Positions 22,758-34,184 of a stretch of 64,000 nt of DNA are shown in pieces (position 1 is the stretch's first letter; each line of letters begins with the position of its first letter). Both the position numbers and the translations under genes were made by a program. Under the pieces are notes generated by a model. The model was given only the letters and a program-made list of their open reading frames with translations, was not told the origin of the DNA and did not search any database. The DNA comes from Tenrec ecaudatus. Lineage: Eukaryota > Chordata > Mammalia > Afrosoricida > Tenrecidae. Location: contig NC_134536.1 in assembly GCF_050624435.1 (NCBI RefSeq), forward strand, positions 138,739,777 through 138,803,776, in the 5' to 3' direction.

Positions 22758-25680
22758 ATGATATTACAGAGTCCACAAATAGATGTAATAACCCTGAATA
22801 TCAATGGATTGAACTCAGGCTTTAAGAGATAGAGACTAACAGACTGGCTTAGAAAACACAATCCCTCCATCTGCTGCCTACAGGAGTCACATCTCAAGAT
22901 TACAGACAAAAATAGGCTGGGAATCAAAGGCTAGAGAAAAACATACCACGCAAACAACAATTCAAAAAAGCAGGGGTTGCGATCCTAATCTCACATAAAA
23001 TTGACCTCAAAGGACAAGGGACACTATATAATGCTCAAGGTAACAGTACACAAAGAACTACTATGCATTCTAAACATTTACTCACCAAACAAGTGTTCAG
23101 CAGAATATTTCAATCAAACGCTCCAAAAGATGAAAAAAGAAATTACAGCCTCAACAATTATGGTAGGTGACTTCAATACACTGCTCTCTGAGAAAGATCA
23201 CTGGGAAAGAAGCTCAACAAGGAGGCTAAAGATCTAAACACTAAAATAAGACAATTTGACCTGATAGATATTTACAGAGCTCTCCACCCAAATACAAAAA
23301 CAATCACATTCTTTTCAAGCCCACATGGCATATATTCAAGAGGGACCACATGCTAGGGCGTAAGTCGAATCTACATAAATTTAAGCACATGGATACCACA
23401 CAGACCTCTCTCTCTGACCACTGTGTGATAATATTGGAAATCAACAAAAGGAAGATAAAGAAATCAAGGGAAAAAATTGAAGAATGAATAACTCTATTGC
23501 AAAAGGAGTATACACTGGTTCAGATCAGAGATGAAATTAGGAAATTTCTAGAAACCAATGAGAATGAAAACATGACATACTAAAACTTATGGGACACAGC
23601 AAAGGCAGTCATCAGAGAAAGTCTCATAGTTACATGCTCACATAAGGAGGAGAGGCTTATGACAGATACACTGGCACAACATTTACAGCAAATAGAGCAG
23701 AGTCAACAAGATAATACAACTAATAGCAAAAGAAAATAAATCATAAAAAGTAGATCTGAGATTCAGGAGAGAGAAAATAAGAAAACTATGGGGGGTGGGG
23801 GGGGAAATCAATGCTGTTAAAAGTTGGTTCTTCGAAAGGATACACCAAATAGACAAACCTCTCACGAATTTGACCAAAGAAAGAAAGGAACACATTTTAA
23901 CAGCAAGGATGAGGGGTGAAAGAGTAGATATTACAATGGAACACAGTGAAATCAAAGGATACTTACACAGTACTATGAAGGACTGTACTCCAATGAATTC
24001 AAACACTTGGAAAACATGGACAAATTCTTGGAAAAACAATTCTTCCCTAGATTATCACTACTGGCCGTCAAGAACCTCAACAGACCCTTATCAATAGAAG
24101 AAACAGACAAGGTTATCAAGGGATTACCAAACAAAAATCACCTGGACCAGATGGGTTTACAGGAGACTTCTATCAAGCATACAGGGAAGAACTGACACCA
24201 ATCCTACACAAACTCTTCCAGAACATAAAAAAAGATGGCAAACTCCCAAATTTCTTCTATGAAGCTAGTATAACTCTGATACCTAAACTGGGCAAGGATC
24301 CCACAAGAACTGAGAACTACAGACCAATTTCCCTAATGAATATTGATGCAAAATCCTCAACAAAATACTCGCCAAGAGAATACAAAAATATATACAACAA
24401 ATAATTCACCATGACCAAGCAGGATTCATACCAGGGATGCAGGGATGGTTCAGTATACGAAAGACCATTAGTAGTATTATAAGCCACACTGAAATGAAAA
24501 AGTATAAGAACCACATAATATCGATAGATGCGGAAATAGCATTCGCCAACATCCAACACCAAATCATGTTTAAGACACTCAATAAGCTAGGAATGGAAGG
24601 AAAATTCCTCAATATAATAGAAGCTATATATATAAAAACCAACAGCCACTGTGGTAGTCAATGGAGAAAAGACAAGATCAATTCTTCTGAAAAAGGGAAC
24701 TAGGCAAGGATGTTCCTTGTCCCCATTAACATCGTACTGGAGGAAAAGAAAGGACATCAAAGTTATTTGTCTGAGGAAGGAAGAAGTGAAATCATTGTTA
24801 TTCACAGATAATATGATTTTATATATGGAAAATCCTAAAAGTTCCACAAGAGGAGTACTGGAAGCAATAGAGGAATATGCCTATCAGGTTACAAGATCAA
24901 CAAACAGAAGTTTATTGCAATACTGTCCACATCGGACAAGGCCACAGAAGAGGGGATCAAAAAAAGGGGTACCCTTCACAATAGCCAAACACACATTGAA
25001 ATATCTAGGGATATACCTAACTCAAAAAACAAAAGATGTGTTCGACAAAAACTACAAAACACTATTAAAACAAACCAACCTCAACAATAAGCGTGACCTC
25101 AACAAATGGAAGGAGATCCTATGCTCGTGGATCAGTAGACTCAATATTGTAAAGATGTAAATTCTACCTAAAGCACTATATAAGTTAAATGTTATCCCAA
25201 TCCATATTGCAGCATGTTTCTTCAAAGAGTTGGAAAAACAGATTACCAACTTCATATGGAGAAGGAAGAAACCGCGAATTAGCAGAGAACTGCTCAAGAA
25301 GGACAAAGTGGGAGGGCTTGCTTTAACCGACATTAATATAGACTATACAGCCACAGTGGTCAAAACACCATAGTATTGGTGTAATGATAGATATTCAGAC
25401 CAATGTAAAAGGATTGGAAACCCAGAAATAAAATCATCAGCATAAGGACAACTAATCTTTATTAAGGGGCCCCCAAAAGATCAAATGGAAAGTGGATGCC
25501 TTCTTCATTCCATGGTGCTGGAAAAATTGATACATAGCTCCAGAAAAATGAAGCAAGACCCTTACCTCACTCCATACACGAGAATAAACTCAAGATGGAT
25601 CACAGACCTTGAGGTACAACTATTAGGGCCATTAATGAGGGCATTGGGACAAAGTTGAGAATCTTGGCTCAGGGATTACA
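22758..25680 (+). pseudogene. L1 ORF2 (endonuclease/reverse transcriptase), broken
   Basis: Starts MILQSPQIDVITLNINGLNS at 22758 with the conserved endonuclease LNINGLN block. An in-frame stop follows almost at once (22830-22832). Further endonuclease landmarks are ICCLQESHL, GVAILISHK and MVGDFNTLLS. The reverse transcriptase keeps [10 protein letters not shown] (motif 4), but sequence after it is deleted. The FADD box reads F-T-D-N, so one catalytic aspartate is lost. LCSWISRLNIVKM and FIWRRKKPRISRELLKKDKVG are present downstream. The reading ends near RWITDLEV..; the cysteine-rich carboxyl domain is missing and replaced by a DNA-transposon piece. Clearly non-functional. Confidence 0.9.
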
Positions 25681-25682
25681 TA

Positions 25683-25940
25683 CCGTATATACTCGTGTGT
25701 AAGCCAAGTTTTCAGCACAAAAATGTGCTGAAAAACTGATGTTCGGCTTATACACGGGTCAGTGGTACGAATGGATGTCATCTGGTCAAGCCTGACTAAC
25801 AAAAGGAGGAAATCTCATGAAGCCTGCCATAGAGTTAATAGCAAAGTGGGTTTGAGATGCATGGAAAGACATTCCAGAAGACATGGTACAACGTGCCTTC
25901 CAGAAATGTAGTATTAGTAATGCTATGGATAGCATATGGT
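25683..25940 (+). mobile_element. Pogo-like DNA transposon fragment in L1
   Basis: Begins with a nested palindrome: outer arms 'actcgtgtgtaagcc' / 'ggcttatacacgggt' and inner arms 'ttttcagcaca' / 'tgtgctgaaaa'. Then comes a transposase carboxyl-terminal remnant, LTKGGNLMKPAIEL, AKWV, AWKDIPEDMVQRAFQKC and SISNAMDS, which resembles the end of pogo/Tigger-type (DDE_1) transposases. No right terminal repeat is found, so either it is truncated or the insertion was followed by a deletion. The family name is uncertain. Confidence 0.6.
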
Positions 25941-28254
25941 AACCCACTAAAAAGGAGGGGGGGGGAAGACATGGGTAGCCTGGGGAACAGGGCACTAACC
26001 CACACAGGGGGAGGGTGCTGATTGTGTCTCCACAGGGAAAGAGGGACCAGACTTCAACCCGGAGCTCCAAAACAAGAACACAACACACTGACATGAAGCA
26101 GGGAACCGATAGAGAGGCCTGAGGGGCCGGCCCCATTACCAACTGAGTATACAGCACCTTCCCCCTCATAAGAATTAACTTCAGAGGACAGCACTGAAGC
26201 TAAAGCTCAAGGAGAGGGAACTGTCTAATTAGAGCACACAGGAGCCAATGAGGGGGGCAGGGGAAAAAATAGTGAAGCGCATCCTGGCTGACCAAGTCCT
26301 GAGGACAATGTTTCTGCTCAGAGCAGCAATGCAAAAAGACGACCACCAGGCCAGCCTCATCACAGGACACAGCATCTTCATTGACCCATAGCACCAATGG
26401 GGAGGACACTAGAGACACACGGCGGGAATTGTGCCCGCCCTGAGTCACTACAGCAAAGCCAGCCTCTGGTGGCATGCAGCAGAGCAGCAGGGGGAGCAAA
26501 GCAATGAAGTCCCCAGGGATAGATGTGGGGCCAGGGCATGGCACCACACCAGACTCGACTGGAAAGCACTCATGAAGGACAACAAATAAACCCTCAACTG
26601 TTTATAGGGTTTTTTGTGTTATTGTTGTTGTTGTTGTAGCTATTGTTTTATTTTCTATTGTTGCTTCATTGTACTCGGTCTTGTGATGGTACATATTATT
26701 GTCGCTGCATGTTTACCTGAAAGGGATAGGCGGGATATACAAGCCGGAGGAGAGAACAAGGGGATGATAGTTCCAGGGGGATGTGGGAGAGGGGGAGGAG
26801 GGGGAAAGGAAGTGGGTGTGAACAAACCCAGGGACAAGGGAACAAGTGATCCAAAATCAGTGGCAAGGAGGGTGTAGGAGGCCTGGCAGGGCTGGATAAC
26901 GGACAATGTAACCAAAAGGAATTCCTGAAACCCAAATGAAGGCTGAACATGATAGTGGGACACTAGGAACATACAAAGAAATAGAGGAAAGAACTAGGAG
27001 GCAAAGGGTAGTTATAGAGCTCTAAATACAGGCATATGCAGATGTAAATATAATTATATACGATGAGGGGGAAATAAATCTATGTACATAAATTTATAGG
27101 TTTAGTATTAAGGAAAAAGATAGACAGTGGGCCCCTATGTACTCCCTCAACACAAGAACACTTTGTTCTAACAATTCAGTAGTATGAGATGCTCACCTTC
27201 CTGGCACAATCACTGAAGACAACAGGTGCACAAGCAAATGTGGTGAAGAAAGCTGATGGTTCCCGGCTACCAAAAGATATAGCATCTGAGGTCTTAAAGG
27301 CCTGACGATAATAAGGCAGCCATCTAGCTGAGAAACAACAAAACTCACATGGAAGAAGCACACCAGCCTGTCCCGACTAGATCGCTGAGGACAAAGCAGG
27401 TGCATAAGCAAATGTGGTGAAGAAAGCTGATAGTTCCCGGCTGTCAAAAGATATAGAATCTGGGGTCCTAAGGCTGGAAGATAAACAAGGGGCATCTAAC
27501 TGAGACACAAAGAAGCCCACATGGAAGAAGCAGACCAGCTTGTGAGATCACAAGGCATCGAAGGATCAGGTATCAGGCATCAAAGACCAAAAAAAAAATA
27601 ATAATAATAATCGTAGCATTGTGAATGAGGGGGAGTGCGGAGTGGGGACCCAGAACCCATTTGTGGGAAATTGGACATCCCCTTGCAGAAGGGCCATGGG
27701 GAGGAGATGAGCCAGTCACGGCACAGTGCAGCAATGATGAAACATTCAATACTCCTCTAGTTCTTGTACGCTTCCTTTCCCCCTCCCCCCATTATCATGA
27801 TGCCCATTTTACCTTACAAATCCAGCTGGACTGGAGGATGTACACTGGTACAGATAGGAACTAGAAATGCAGGGAATCCAGGACAGATGGACCCCTCAGG
27901 ACCAGTGGTGAGAGTGGTGATACCCAGAGGGTACAGGAAAGGTGAGGGAGAAAGGGGGAACAGATTACAAGGATCTACATATAACCTCCTCCCAGTAGAG
28001 AAGGGGTGAAGGGAGACTTTAGATGGTGTAAGATGTGACAAAATAATAATGATTTATAACTTATCAAGGGTTCATGAGGGAGCGAGGAGAGGGGAAAAAT
28101 GAGGAACTGATACCAAGGGCTCAAGTAGAAAGCAACTGTTTTGAGAATGTGGATGGCAACAGATGTACATATATGCTTGACACAATGGATGCATGTATGT
28201 ATTGTGATGAGTTGTACGAGCCCCCAATACAATGATTTTTTAAAAGAAAAAAAA

Positions 28255-28290
28255 AAGATTTACACTCTGAGAAACCCACAAGGTCAGGCT
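28255..28290 (+). repeat. AfroSINE, right part after L1
   Basis: Repeats the 13 bp 'aagatttacactc' and continues the SINE (tgagaaacccacaagg), completing the copy interrupted at 20518. Confidence 0.85.
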
Positions 28291-28489
28291 AGCTAAAATT
28301 TAAAATATACATGACAGCCATGGGATATACTGTTGTTTATAGCCTACTACTAGCATCAAGAAGGACAGAAGAAATCCTGTAATTCAACCTCAAATGTATA
28401 TTACTGTAGTTCAATCTCAAAAATAAAATCCATTTGGTCTCACACTTAATTCTACCCCCAATCTAAGGATAATTAGTTCTTATAATGAG

Positions 28490-29268
28490 GTCCTGCTGAA
28501 TGCTCACCCTCACAGAAGGTATAGTTGCTATAGCAAAGTGTGGTGAAGAAACTAGATGGTGTCCAGCTTTAAAAAAAGAATAGCATCTGGAGTCTTCAAT
28601 CAAGCAGCCATCTAAGTGAGGCATCAACTAAGTCTACATGGAAGAAGCACAGCAGTCTGTGTGATTCAAAGACTAAGCAAGAAAATCCAAATCTAAAGGA
28701 GTGAAAGTTATCAGGGCTTAAATTGTGAATACACAATTTGCAGAAGGCTATGGATGACAATGAGATCCCAAAATTCATCTGCAAGGCCCCCACATGGAGT
28801 GAGTCTCCAGTGAGCCCTTCTGACCAGAGTCCAGGGATGTGAATAGCCTTGCTCTTAGAGAGCACTGGAAACTTAAGATGTAAGACCTCATCATTTGATC
28901 TACTGTTTGACCCATTTGAAAGTTGTCATAGTTTTTAATACTTCCTTTCTTTTTTACTGGAGTTTTTCACTAGTTTACTTTGTTATTATTGTAGCTCCTT
29001 TTTTATTTTGCATGTTTTCCAGTTTATGAAACCCCGGGTAGGTAAATCTATGGGAACAGTAACTGAGTTAAGGGATTAATAGCTTACTGAGGATATAGGA
29101 AAGGAGTTTGGAGGGAAATGGGGAGAATAATGAGTGTAAAAAGGAAACAAAGTTCTAGAACTGATTGTAGCAATAATTATACAACTCTTTAATATTAGTG
29201 AACTATAAATATTAATGTATGATATGTGAATTATATGTCAATAAAACTATTGAAAAAAATAAGATCCA
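28490..29268 (+). repeat. Diverged L1 3' UTR and end
   Basis: An older version of the local L1 3' UTR: 'gtggtgaagaaactagatgg', 'catggaagaagcacagcagt', ending 'gtatgatatgtgaattatat' and 'gtcaataaaactattg' plus A-rich tail. Confidence 0.75.
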
Positions 29269-29559
29269 TACTTCAAGAAAAAAATGTCTGTATCATCAGA
29301 GGTGATTTTTTTTTTTAGTTTCTTGGACCATGTTCCCAGATCCAATAGCTCCAATTTCTACTACTTTTCTATTTATTTAATAAATATCAAAAATCAAAGT
29401 CACTATTAATAAATATCTCCCAACTTAACAGTAAAGAAATAGGACATCTTTGCTATGCTTTCTGGTTTGTCATAAAGGTTTTGGGAAATGGTAAATAACT
29501 TTAATGGAAAGCATATAATTTTTATGTTTGCCAAATACATAGATGGCTTCAAACAATGC
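29269..29559. other. Intron 2, nothing recognised
   Basis: AT-rich sequence of HDAC8 intron 2 without a recognisable element. Confidence 0.5.
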
Positions 29560-30797
29560 CTGAACACACCAAACCATGAGAGCAATGTAACCGCAAGCAG
29601 GAATACATGAGAAGATTGGGCTACAGGGCCAGCCCCAACCAGAGCCAAACTGACCCCCTCCCTAAATGTATGTGCAACAGACCACACTAAACCTACAGGT
29701 GAGGTGAGGGGCCGGCACATCACGTCCACATGGAAGCAAACTGAAAAAGAAAAAGATAAAGGGATAGTCGGTCTAGACCCCATTATCGGCACACCAAGCC
29801 CCGAGGATGACGTTCCTGCATGGAGCTGCTAAAACACAGAGATGTCTGTAGGGCCGACAACAGCTCATAACATGTTGTCCCTTACTGGAGCATACTGCAA
29901 TAGAGGACAATACTGGGGACATGTGGCAAGGAGGTAGTGCGGTCTGAACCCCCCACAGTGGGGCAAATCAAGAAAGGAACACAACAGATCAGCAACTGAA
30001 GCAAAGCCCCTAATGAGCTACCAAAATAGACTTCAGGCTAGGAGTGGCAAATCCTGGAATTCCCCCAGGACCAATGGGGGAGTCATAAAGGTCAGTGGAA
30101 AGACCTGGAAGTATGTATGTTTTTCCTGTTTTTCTTCTTTTCTTTTTTCAATCTTTTGTTATCTTTTTGTTTGGTCGATGCCATTGTTGGTATGCCCACT
30201 TACATAAGACAGGCATGGGACCTGTCTTGAGGAGAAAGCTTGAGGAGAAAGCAATGGGACCAACAGTCCCAGAGGGACCTGGTGGGGGAAGGGGGCAGGG
30301 GAAGGGGGCGGGGGAAGGATAGTGTGAGCAAACAACGCCATAGACAGAGGAACAACTAGGGAATTAAAACCAACAACAGGAGGATATAGAGATCCTGGGG
30401 GTGTTAGAGCAGCAGCAATCTAGCTAAGAGGAAGTACTATGAGGCAGAAGTAGGACAAGCATGATGAGGCAGAAGGAAGGTAAAAAGAAACAGAAGAATT
30501 ATCTAGGAAGCAAAAGCTATGGACAGAGGCATAAGCATAGATGTGTCCATATGTAAATACATTAATCCATAAAAATAGAAGTATTGGCCTATGTACATAT
30601 TTTTATAAATAATACACTGAAGTAGTGGATGGACTTCAGGCCTCAGTTCATACCCTTCCTCAATACAAGAACACTTTGTTCTGTCATTCTGTGATGCCCA
30701 CCCTCCTGGTACAATCCCTGAAGACAAAATGGGTGCATAAGCAAATGTGGTGAAGAAGGCGGATGGTGCTCAGCTATTAAAAGATAAGTGTCTAGGG

Positions 30798-30909
30798 CAG
30801 AGGTCCTCAAACTTTCTAAACAGGAGGCCAGTTCACTGTCCCTCAGACCCATTGAAGGGCTGGATTATAGTTTTAAAAAAAACTATGAACAAATTCCTAT
30901 GCACACTGC
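30798..30909 (+). mobile_element. hAT transposon end (OC1/OposCharlie-like)
   Basis: Starts 'cagaggtcctcaaacttt' after the 8 bp 'gtctaggg', which fits the hAT target preference nTCTAGnn. It continues 'aggccagttcactgtccctc' and 'atgaacaaattcctatgcac'. From memory this is the left end of a horizontally spread hAT family found in tenrec and opossum. The right end is lost behind an L1 insertion. Confidence 0.65.
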
Positions 30910-31655
30910 ACATATTTTTTTAATTGTTTTGTTAGGGGCTCATACAACTTTTATCACAATCCATACAAACATCAATTGTGTAAAGCACATTTGTACATTC
31001 ATTGCCCTCATCATTCTCAAAACATTTGCTCGCCACTTAAGCCCCTGGCATCAGCTCCTCATTTTATTCTCCCCCTTCCCTCATGAACCCTTGATAATTT
31101 ATAAATTATTATTTTGTCATATCTTGCCCTGTTCAGCGTCTCCCTTCACCCACTTTTCTGTTGTTCGTTGCCCAGGGAGGAGGTCACAAGTAGACCCTTG
31201 TAATTGGTTCCCCCTTTCCAACCCACCCTCCCTCCACCCTCCCGGTATCGCCACTCACACTATTGGTCCTGAAGGGATCATCCGCCCTGGATTCCCTGTG
31301 TTTTCAGTTCCTACCTGTACTAGTGTACATCCTCTGGTCTAGCCAGAATTCGGATCATGATAGTGCGGGGTGGTGGGGAGGGGAGAAGCATTTAGGAACT
31401 AGAGAAAAGTTGTATTTTTCATCGGTGCTACATTGCAACTTGACTGGCTCGTCTTCTCCCCTAGACCCCGCTGCAAAGGGATCTCCAGTGGCCGACAAAT
31501 GAGGTTTGGGTCTCCACTCTGCACTCTCCCCTCATTCACTATGGTAACACTTTTTTGTTCTGATGATGCCTTATACCTGATCCCTTCAACACCTCATGAT
31601 CGCACAGGCTGGTGTGATTCTTCCATGTGTGCTTTGTTGCTTCTGAGCTAGATGG
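30910..31655 (-). repeat. 5'-truncated L1 3' end, minus strand
   Basis: Antisense L1 3' UTR starting 'ttttgttaggggctcataca' and running to 'ttctgagctagatggccgct'. It is nested in the hAT fragment. Confidence 0.88.
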
Positions 31656-31794
31656 CCGCTTCCAAAAGCAGAGCTGATATCAAAGAGTTCAAGGAAGAAA
31701 ATGTTTTGAAACTGATTGTGGTAGCGATTTTACAACACTGCGTGATATGATTGAACTACAGAATGGTGTGATGTCTGGCTTAGCTCCTAATAGA

Positions 31795-33010
31795 ATGGTT
31801 TGGGAAAAAAATGAAACAGGTCTCACACCTCACATTATATACAAAAACAAACTCAAGATGAATCAAAGACCTAAATATAAAACACACAACCATAAAAACC
31901 ATCAATGAAAAATAGGGACATGCTTAAGGGCCCTAATGCCAGGCATAAACACACTACCAAACGTAATGAAAAATAGCCACACTACAGAAGACAAAATAAA
32001 GGGCTGGGGCCTCCTAAAACAATGACATTTATGCACATCGAAAGAGTTAAAAAAAAGAAGCCACGTATTGGGGGGAAAAATTACTAATGACACATCAAAT
32101 AAAGGGCTAATCTCCAAAATTTACAGAAAACTACAACATCTTAAGAAGAAAAATACAAATAACCCAAACAAAAATTGACCACCCTGACAATTTACCAAAG
32201 ATGACATAGAGGCAGACAGCAGCCCTCTGAAAAATGTTCATGTTTATTAGCAATAAGAGAAATACAGATTAAAACAATGAGAAAACACCTCACACCGACA
32301 CTTCTATCAATCAATAAAACACAAAATAATAAAGAAGGGATGCAGAGAGATTGGAACCCTCATACATTGCTGATGGGACTGTAGAATTATGCAACCACCA
32401 GGGAAACGAGCATTGTTCTTCCTGAAACAAATGCAAATGCAATTACCTGATGATCTTGCAATCTCTCTACTGGGCATGCACCGTAAAAAAATAAAGAATA
32501 AAGCACAAACAGACATCTACGCACTATGTCTACTGCAGCAATTTCCACAATAGCAAAGAGCATGGAAACAATCCAAAACACTAATTACAGAGGTGTGAAT
32601 AAACAAACTCTGTTTCACGCATACAATTTAAAAAGACGACTCCTGTGAACACCCAAGGGCAACGCTAGAGAACATTGTGCTTAGCAAAGTTAGCCACTCT
32701 TAAAACAGATAAAAAATTAATGACACCATTATTACAGGAAGAGTGAGCTTTACCCTAAAAGATAAGACTCCGAAGACGGTGCCTCCCCCAGGAATAGGGG
32801 TGGGGGCAGGGGCAGGGAGAGAGGAGGGAAAGGAAATTATAAAGGGAGGACAGACAGAAGGGAAAAAGAGAAAGTCACATTCATGGAAGGTTTAACGGGA
32901 TATTTATTATTGATTTCATTTATTAGCAACTATATATAACATGCTTCTTATAAGCCAAAATAAATATATACGTAAATAAATAAAAGCAAGAGCAAAGGGT
33001 CACAGCCTTA
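31795..33010 (+). repeat. Old L1 ORF2 end plus 3' UTR
   Basis: Sense ORF2 carboxyl sequence: 'acaaactcaagatgaatcaa', 'acattgctgatgggactgta', 'gcatggaaacaatccaaaac', then a non-coding 3' part ending in an A-rich tract. It ends about 170 bp from HDAC8 exon 2. Confidence 0.85.
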
Positions 33011-33179
33011 AAACAAAACAAAAAAACACTCCAGATTCCTTACCCCGCAGATCTAACTATTGGTCTGAGTGGCTTAAAAAAAGGAGGGAAAGTAAAATTG
33101 CATTTAGGAGTCTTTAGTGATAAGCAAGTTCATTTCAAACATATGAAAAAAAAGACTATGCTCAAGAAAAATAACTTAC

Positions 33180-33232
33180 CTCATTTGCTTATGCAGCGCG
33201 TATGCTTCAATCAGAGAATGTACCATACTGGC
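33180..33232 (-). CDS. HDAC8: HDAC8 exon 2
   Basis: 53 bp exon between a long polypyrimidine tract plus AG (ttttttttttttag) and the donor GTAAGT. It encodes ASMVHSLIEAYALHKQM and the first two bases of an arginine codon, so it ends in phase 2. This is the helix after the first beta strand of the deacetylase fold. It joins in frame to exon 1 (..PKR) and exon 3 (R-IVKPK). The PKA-type site R-A-S-M, equivalent to human Ser39 and known to reduce HDAC8 activity when phosphorylated, is preserved at the exon 1/2 boundary. The exon is too short to appear as an open reading frame on its own. Confidence 0.96.
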
Positions 33233-33717
33233 CTAAAAAAAAAAAGCAGCATGCAAAAAAAAGGCAGAAAATAATCTGTGCTTAATTTCTCTTGAAAGTG
33301 TAATTGAGCACAATCCTATGTTCTCATCCTCTTGAACCTACACTTTAGACAATATAGGTATTACCTAAATGGCTAAAGCGAAAACACCAGACCTTAATTA
33401 ATTTTTCTCCTCCAACTTCTTCCATACGACTTCGGAGATTCTCAAGTAAAGCCACACCATCCTCTCTGTGCCAACCTCTCCCTTGTGCCCCCCACCCCAC
33501 CTGTCCTTTGGCACCCCGCCGATAAACGCTGCTCTCGGAGAACACTTCCTCCACCCAATATTACTTCACAAATTTGTCACGAAGATCTTCCCAAACTCTA
33601 AAATCCTCGGCGCTTCCAAAAGCCGCCCCACCCCCACCCCCTCTGCCCGGTCGACTGCCTCCATTGCCGCCCGCCTCCACCAAAAAGCCCACGATTTTTC
33701 GTCCCCAACTTTCTCAC
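33233..33717 (-). other. HDAC8: HDAC8 intron 1
   Basis: 485 bp intron between exons 1 and 2, starting gtgaga and ending in a T-rich tract plus ag. Its exon-1 side is still GC-rich and belongs to the promoter CpG-rich region; its exon-2 side is AT-rich. I see no transposon in it. Confidence 0.9.
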
Positions 33718-33819
33718 CCGTTTGGGGACTTTCGACAAGGAGTCGCACATCCTGACATACTCAGGACTGTAGATGTAAACCGGGGCCAGCGACTGCCCAC
33801 CATCCTCAGACTCCTCCAT
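33718..33819 (-). CDS. HDAC8: HDAC8 exon 1 (coding part)
   Basis: First coding exon of histone deacetylase 8, a zinc-dependent class I deacetylase (nucleus and cytosol; SMC3 of cohesin is a known substrate). Reading the minus strand, ATG at 33819 starts 34 codons that include [13 protein letters not shown] and [10 protein letters not shown], which match the HDAC8 amino terminus almost residue for residue. The protein is about three residues shorter than human here, the difference lying in the variable acidic start (MEESEDGG). The exon ends AAACGG followed by gtgaga, a good donor, in phase 0. Intron 1 is only 485 bp. The ATG is in a fair Kozak context (gaagATGG). Identification is from remembered HDAC8 sequence and is very secure because exons 2-4 follow in the right order and phase. 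Confidence 0.96.
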
Positions 33820-34163
33820 CTTCCACTGGCAATCCTTCCGTTAAGATCCGGCTCCTCGCAGACTCAGTTCGAGACGAGTTCCTGCTCCTGTGAACCGTCG
33901 CAGGTGCTCTCTGGTCAACATTCCCTCCTATTCCCGAGCTCTCCGGAAACGCTTTCCCCGCCCCACATCGACTGAGAGAAAACAATGCGCCTGCCTCCGT
34001 GGAAACCATCCAGTTCAAAAGAAGGTTTGGTAGCTATAAATTTTTTAAATTCTAAATAGTTGTCCAAAGGGATAGAAATTTACAGCAAAAATAAGTCCAG
34101 TCAAAGCCAACCATCCTTGTTGCCCAACGGGGCTATTTGTGATTAGGTCAAACCACCTGCAGA

Positions 34164-34184
34164 GCATGCTGGGAGATGTAGTTT
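34164..34184 (-). promoter_or_regulatory. ZNF143/STAF-like binding site
   Basis: The minus strand reads ACTACATCTCCCAGCATGC, an essentially perfect match to the long ZNF143 (STAF, SBS2-type) element, which is typically found in CpG-island promoters. It lies about 345 bp upstream of the HDAC8 start codon. Binding itself is inferred. Confidence 0.7.

Larger units (their letters stand above)
20519..28254 (+). mobile_element. Full-length L1 retrotransposon, inactive
   Basis: A 7.74 kb L1 in HDAC8 intron 2, antisense to the gene. Order: CpG-rich 5' UTR (20519-21648), ORF1 (21649-22683), ORF2 (22758 to about 25680), a foreign DNA-transposon fragment (25683-25940), a ~2.3 kb 3' UTR (25941-28240) and an A-rich tail. 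It is flanked by a perfect 13 bp direct repeat (aagatttacactc, 20506-20518 and 28255-28267) and splits an AfroSINE. Both ORFs carry stops and frameshifts, so it cannot move. The long 3' UTR is the same module seen in the many 5'-truncated copies in this window. Confidence 0.92.
29560..31790 (+). repeat. L1 3' region, split by nested insertions
   Basis: L1 3' UTR in sense at 29560-30797 (gccggcacatcacgtccaca; ggtgcataagcaaatgtggt) and the terminal part at about 31660-31790 (aaaatgttttgaaactgatt; ttagctcctaatagaatgg). The middle is interrupted by a hAT fragment and a reverse L1 end. Confidence 0.8.

Noticed and set aside
30788..31342. 184-codon plus-strand frame
   Set aside because: Crosses a hAT fragment and an antisense L1 3' UTR, which are non-coding.
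33574..33975. 133-codon plus-strand frame over HDAC8 exon 1
   Set aside because: Opposite-strand shadow of the exon and its CpG-rich surroundings; a divergent transcript is possible but not shown.
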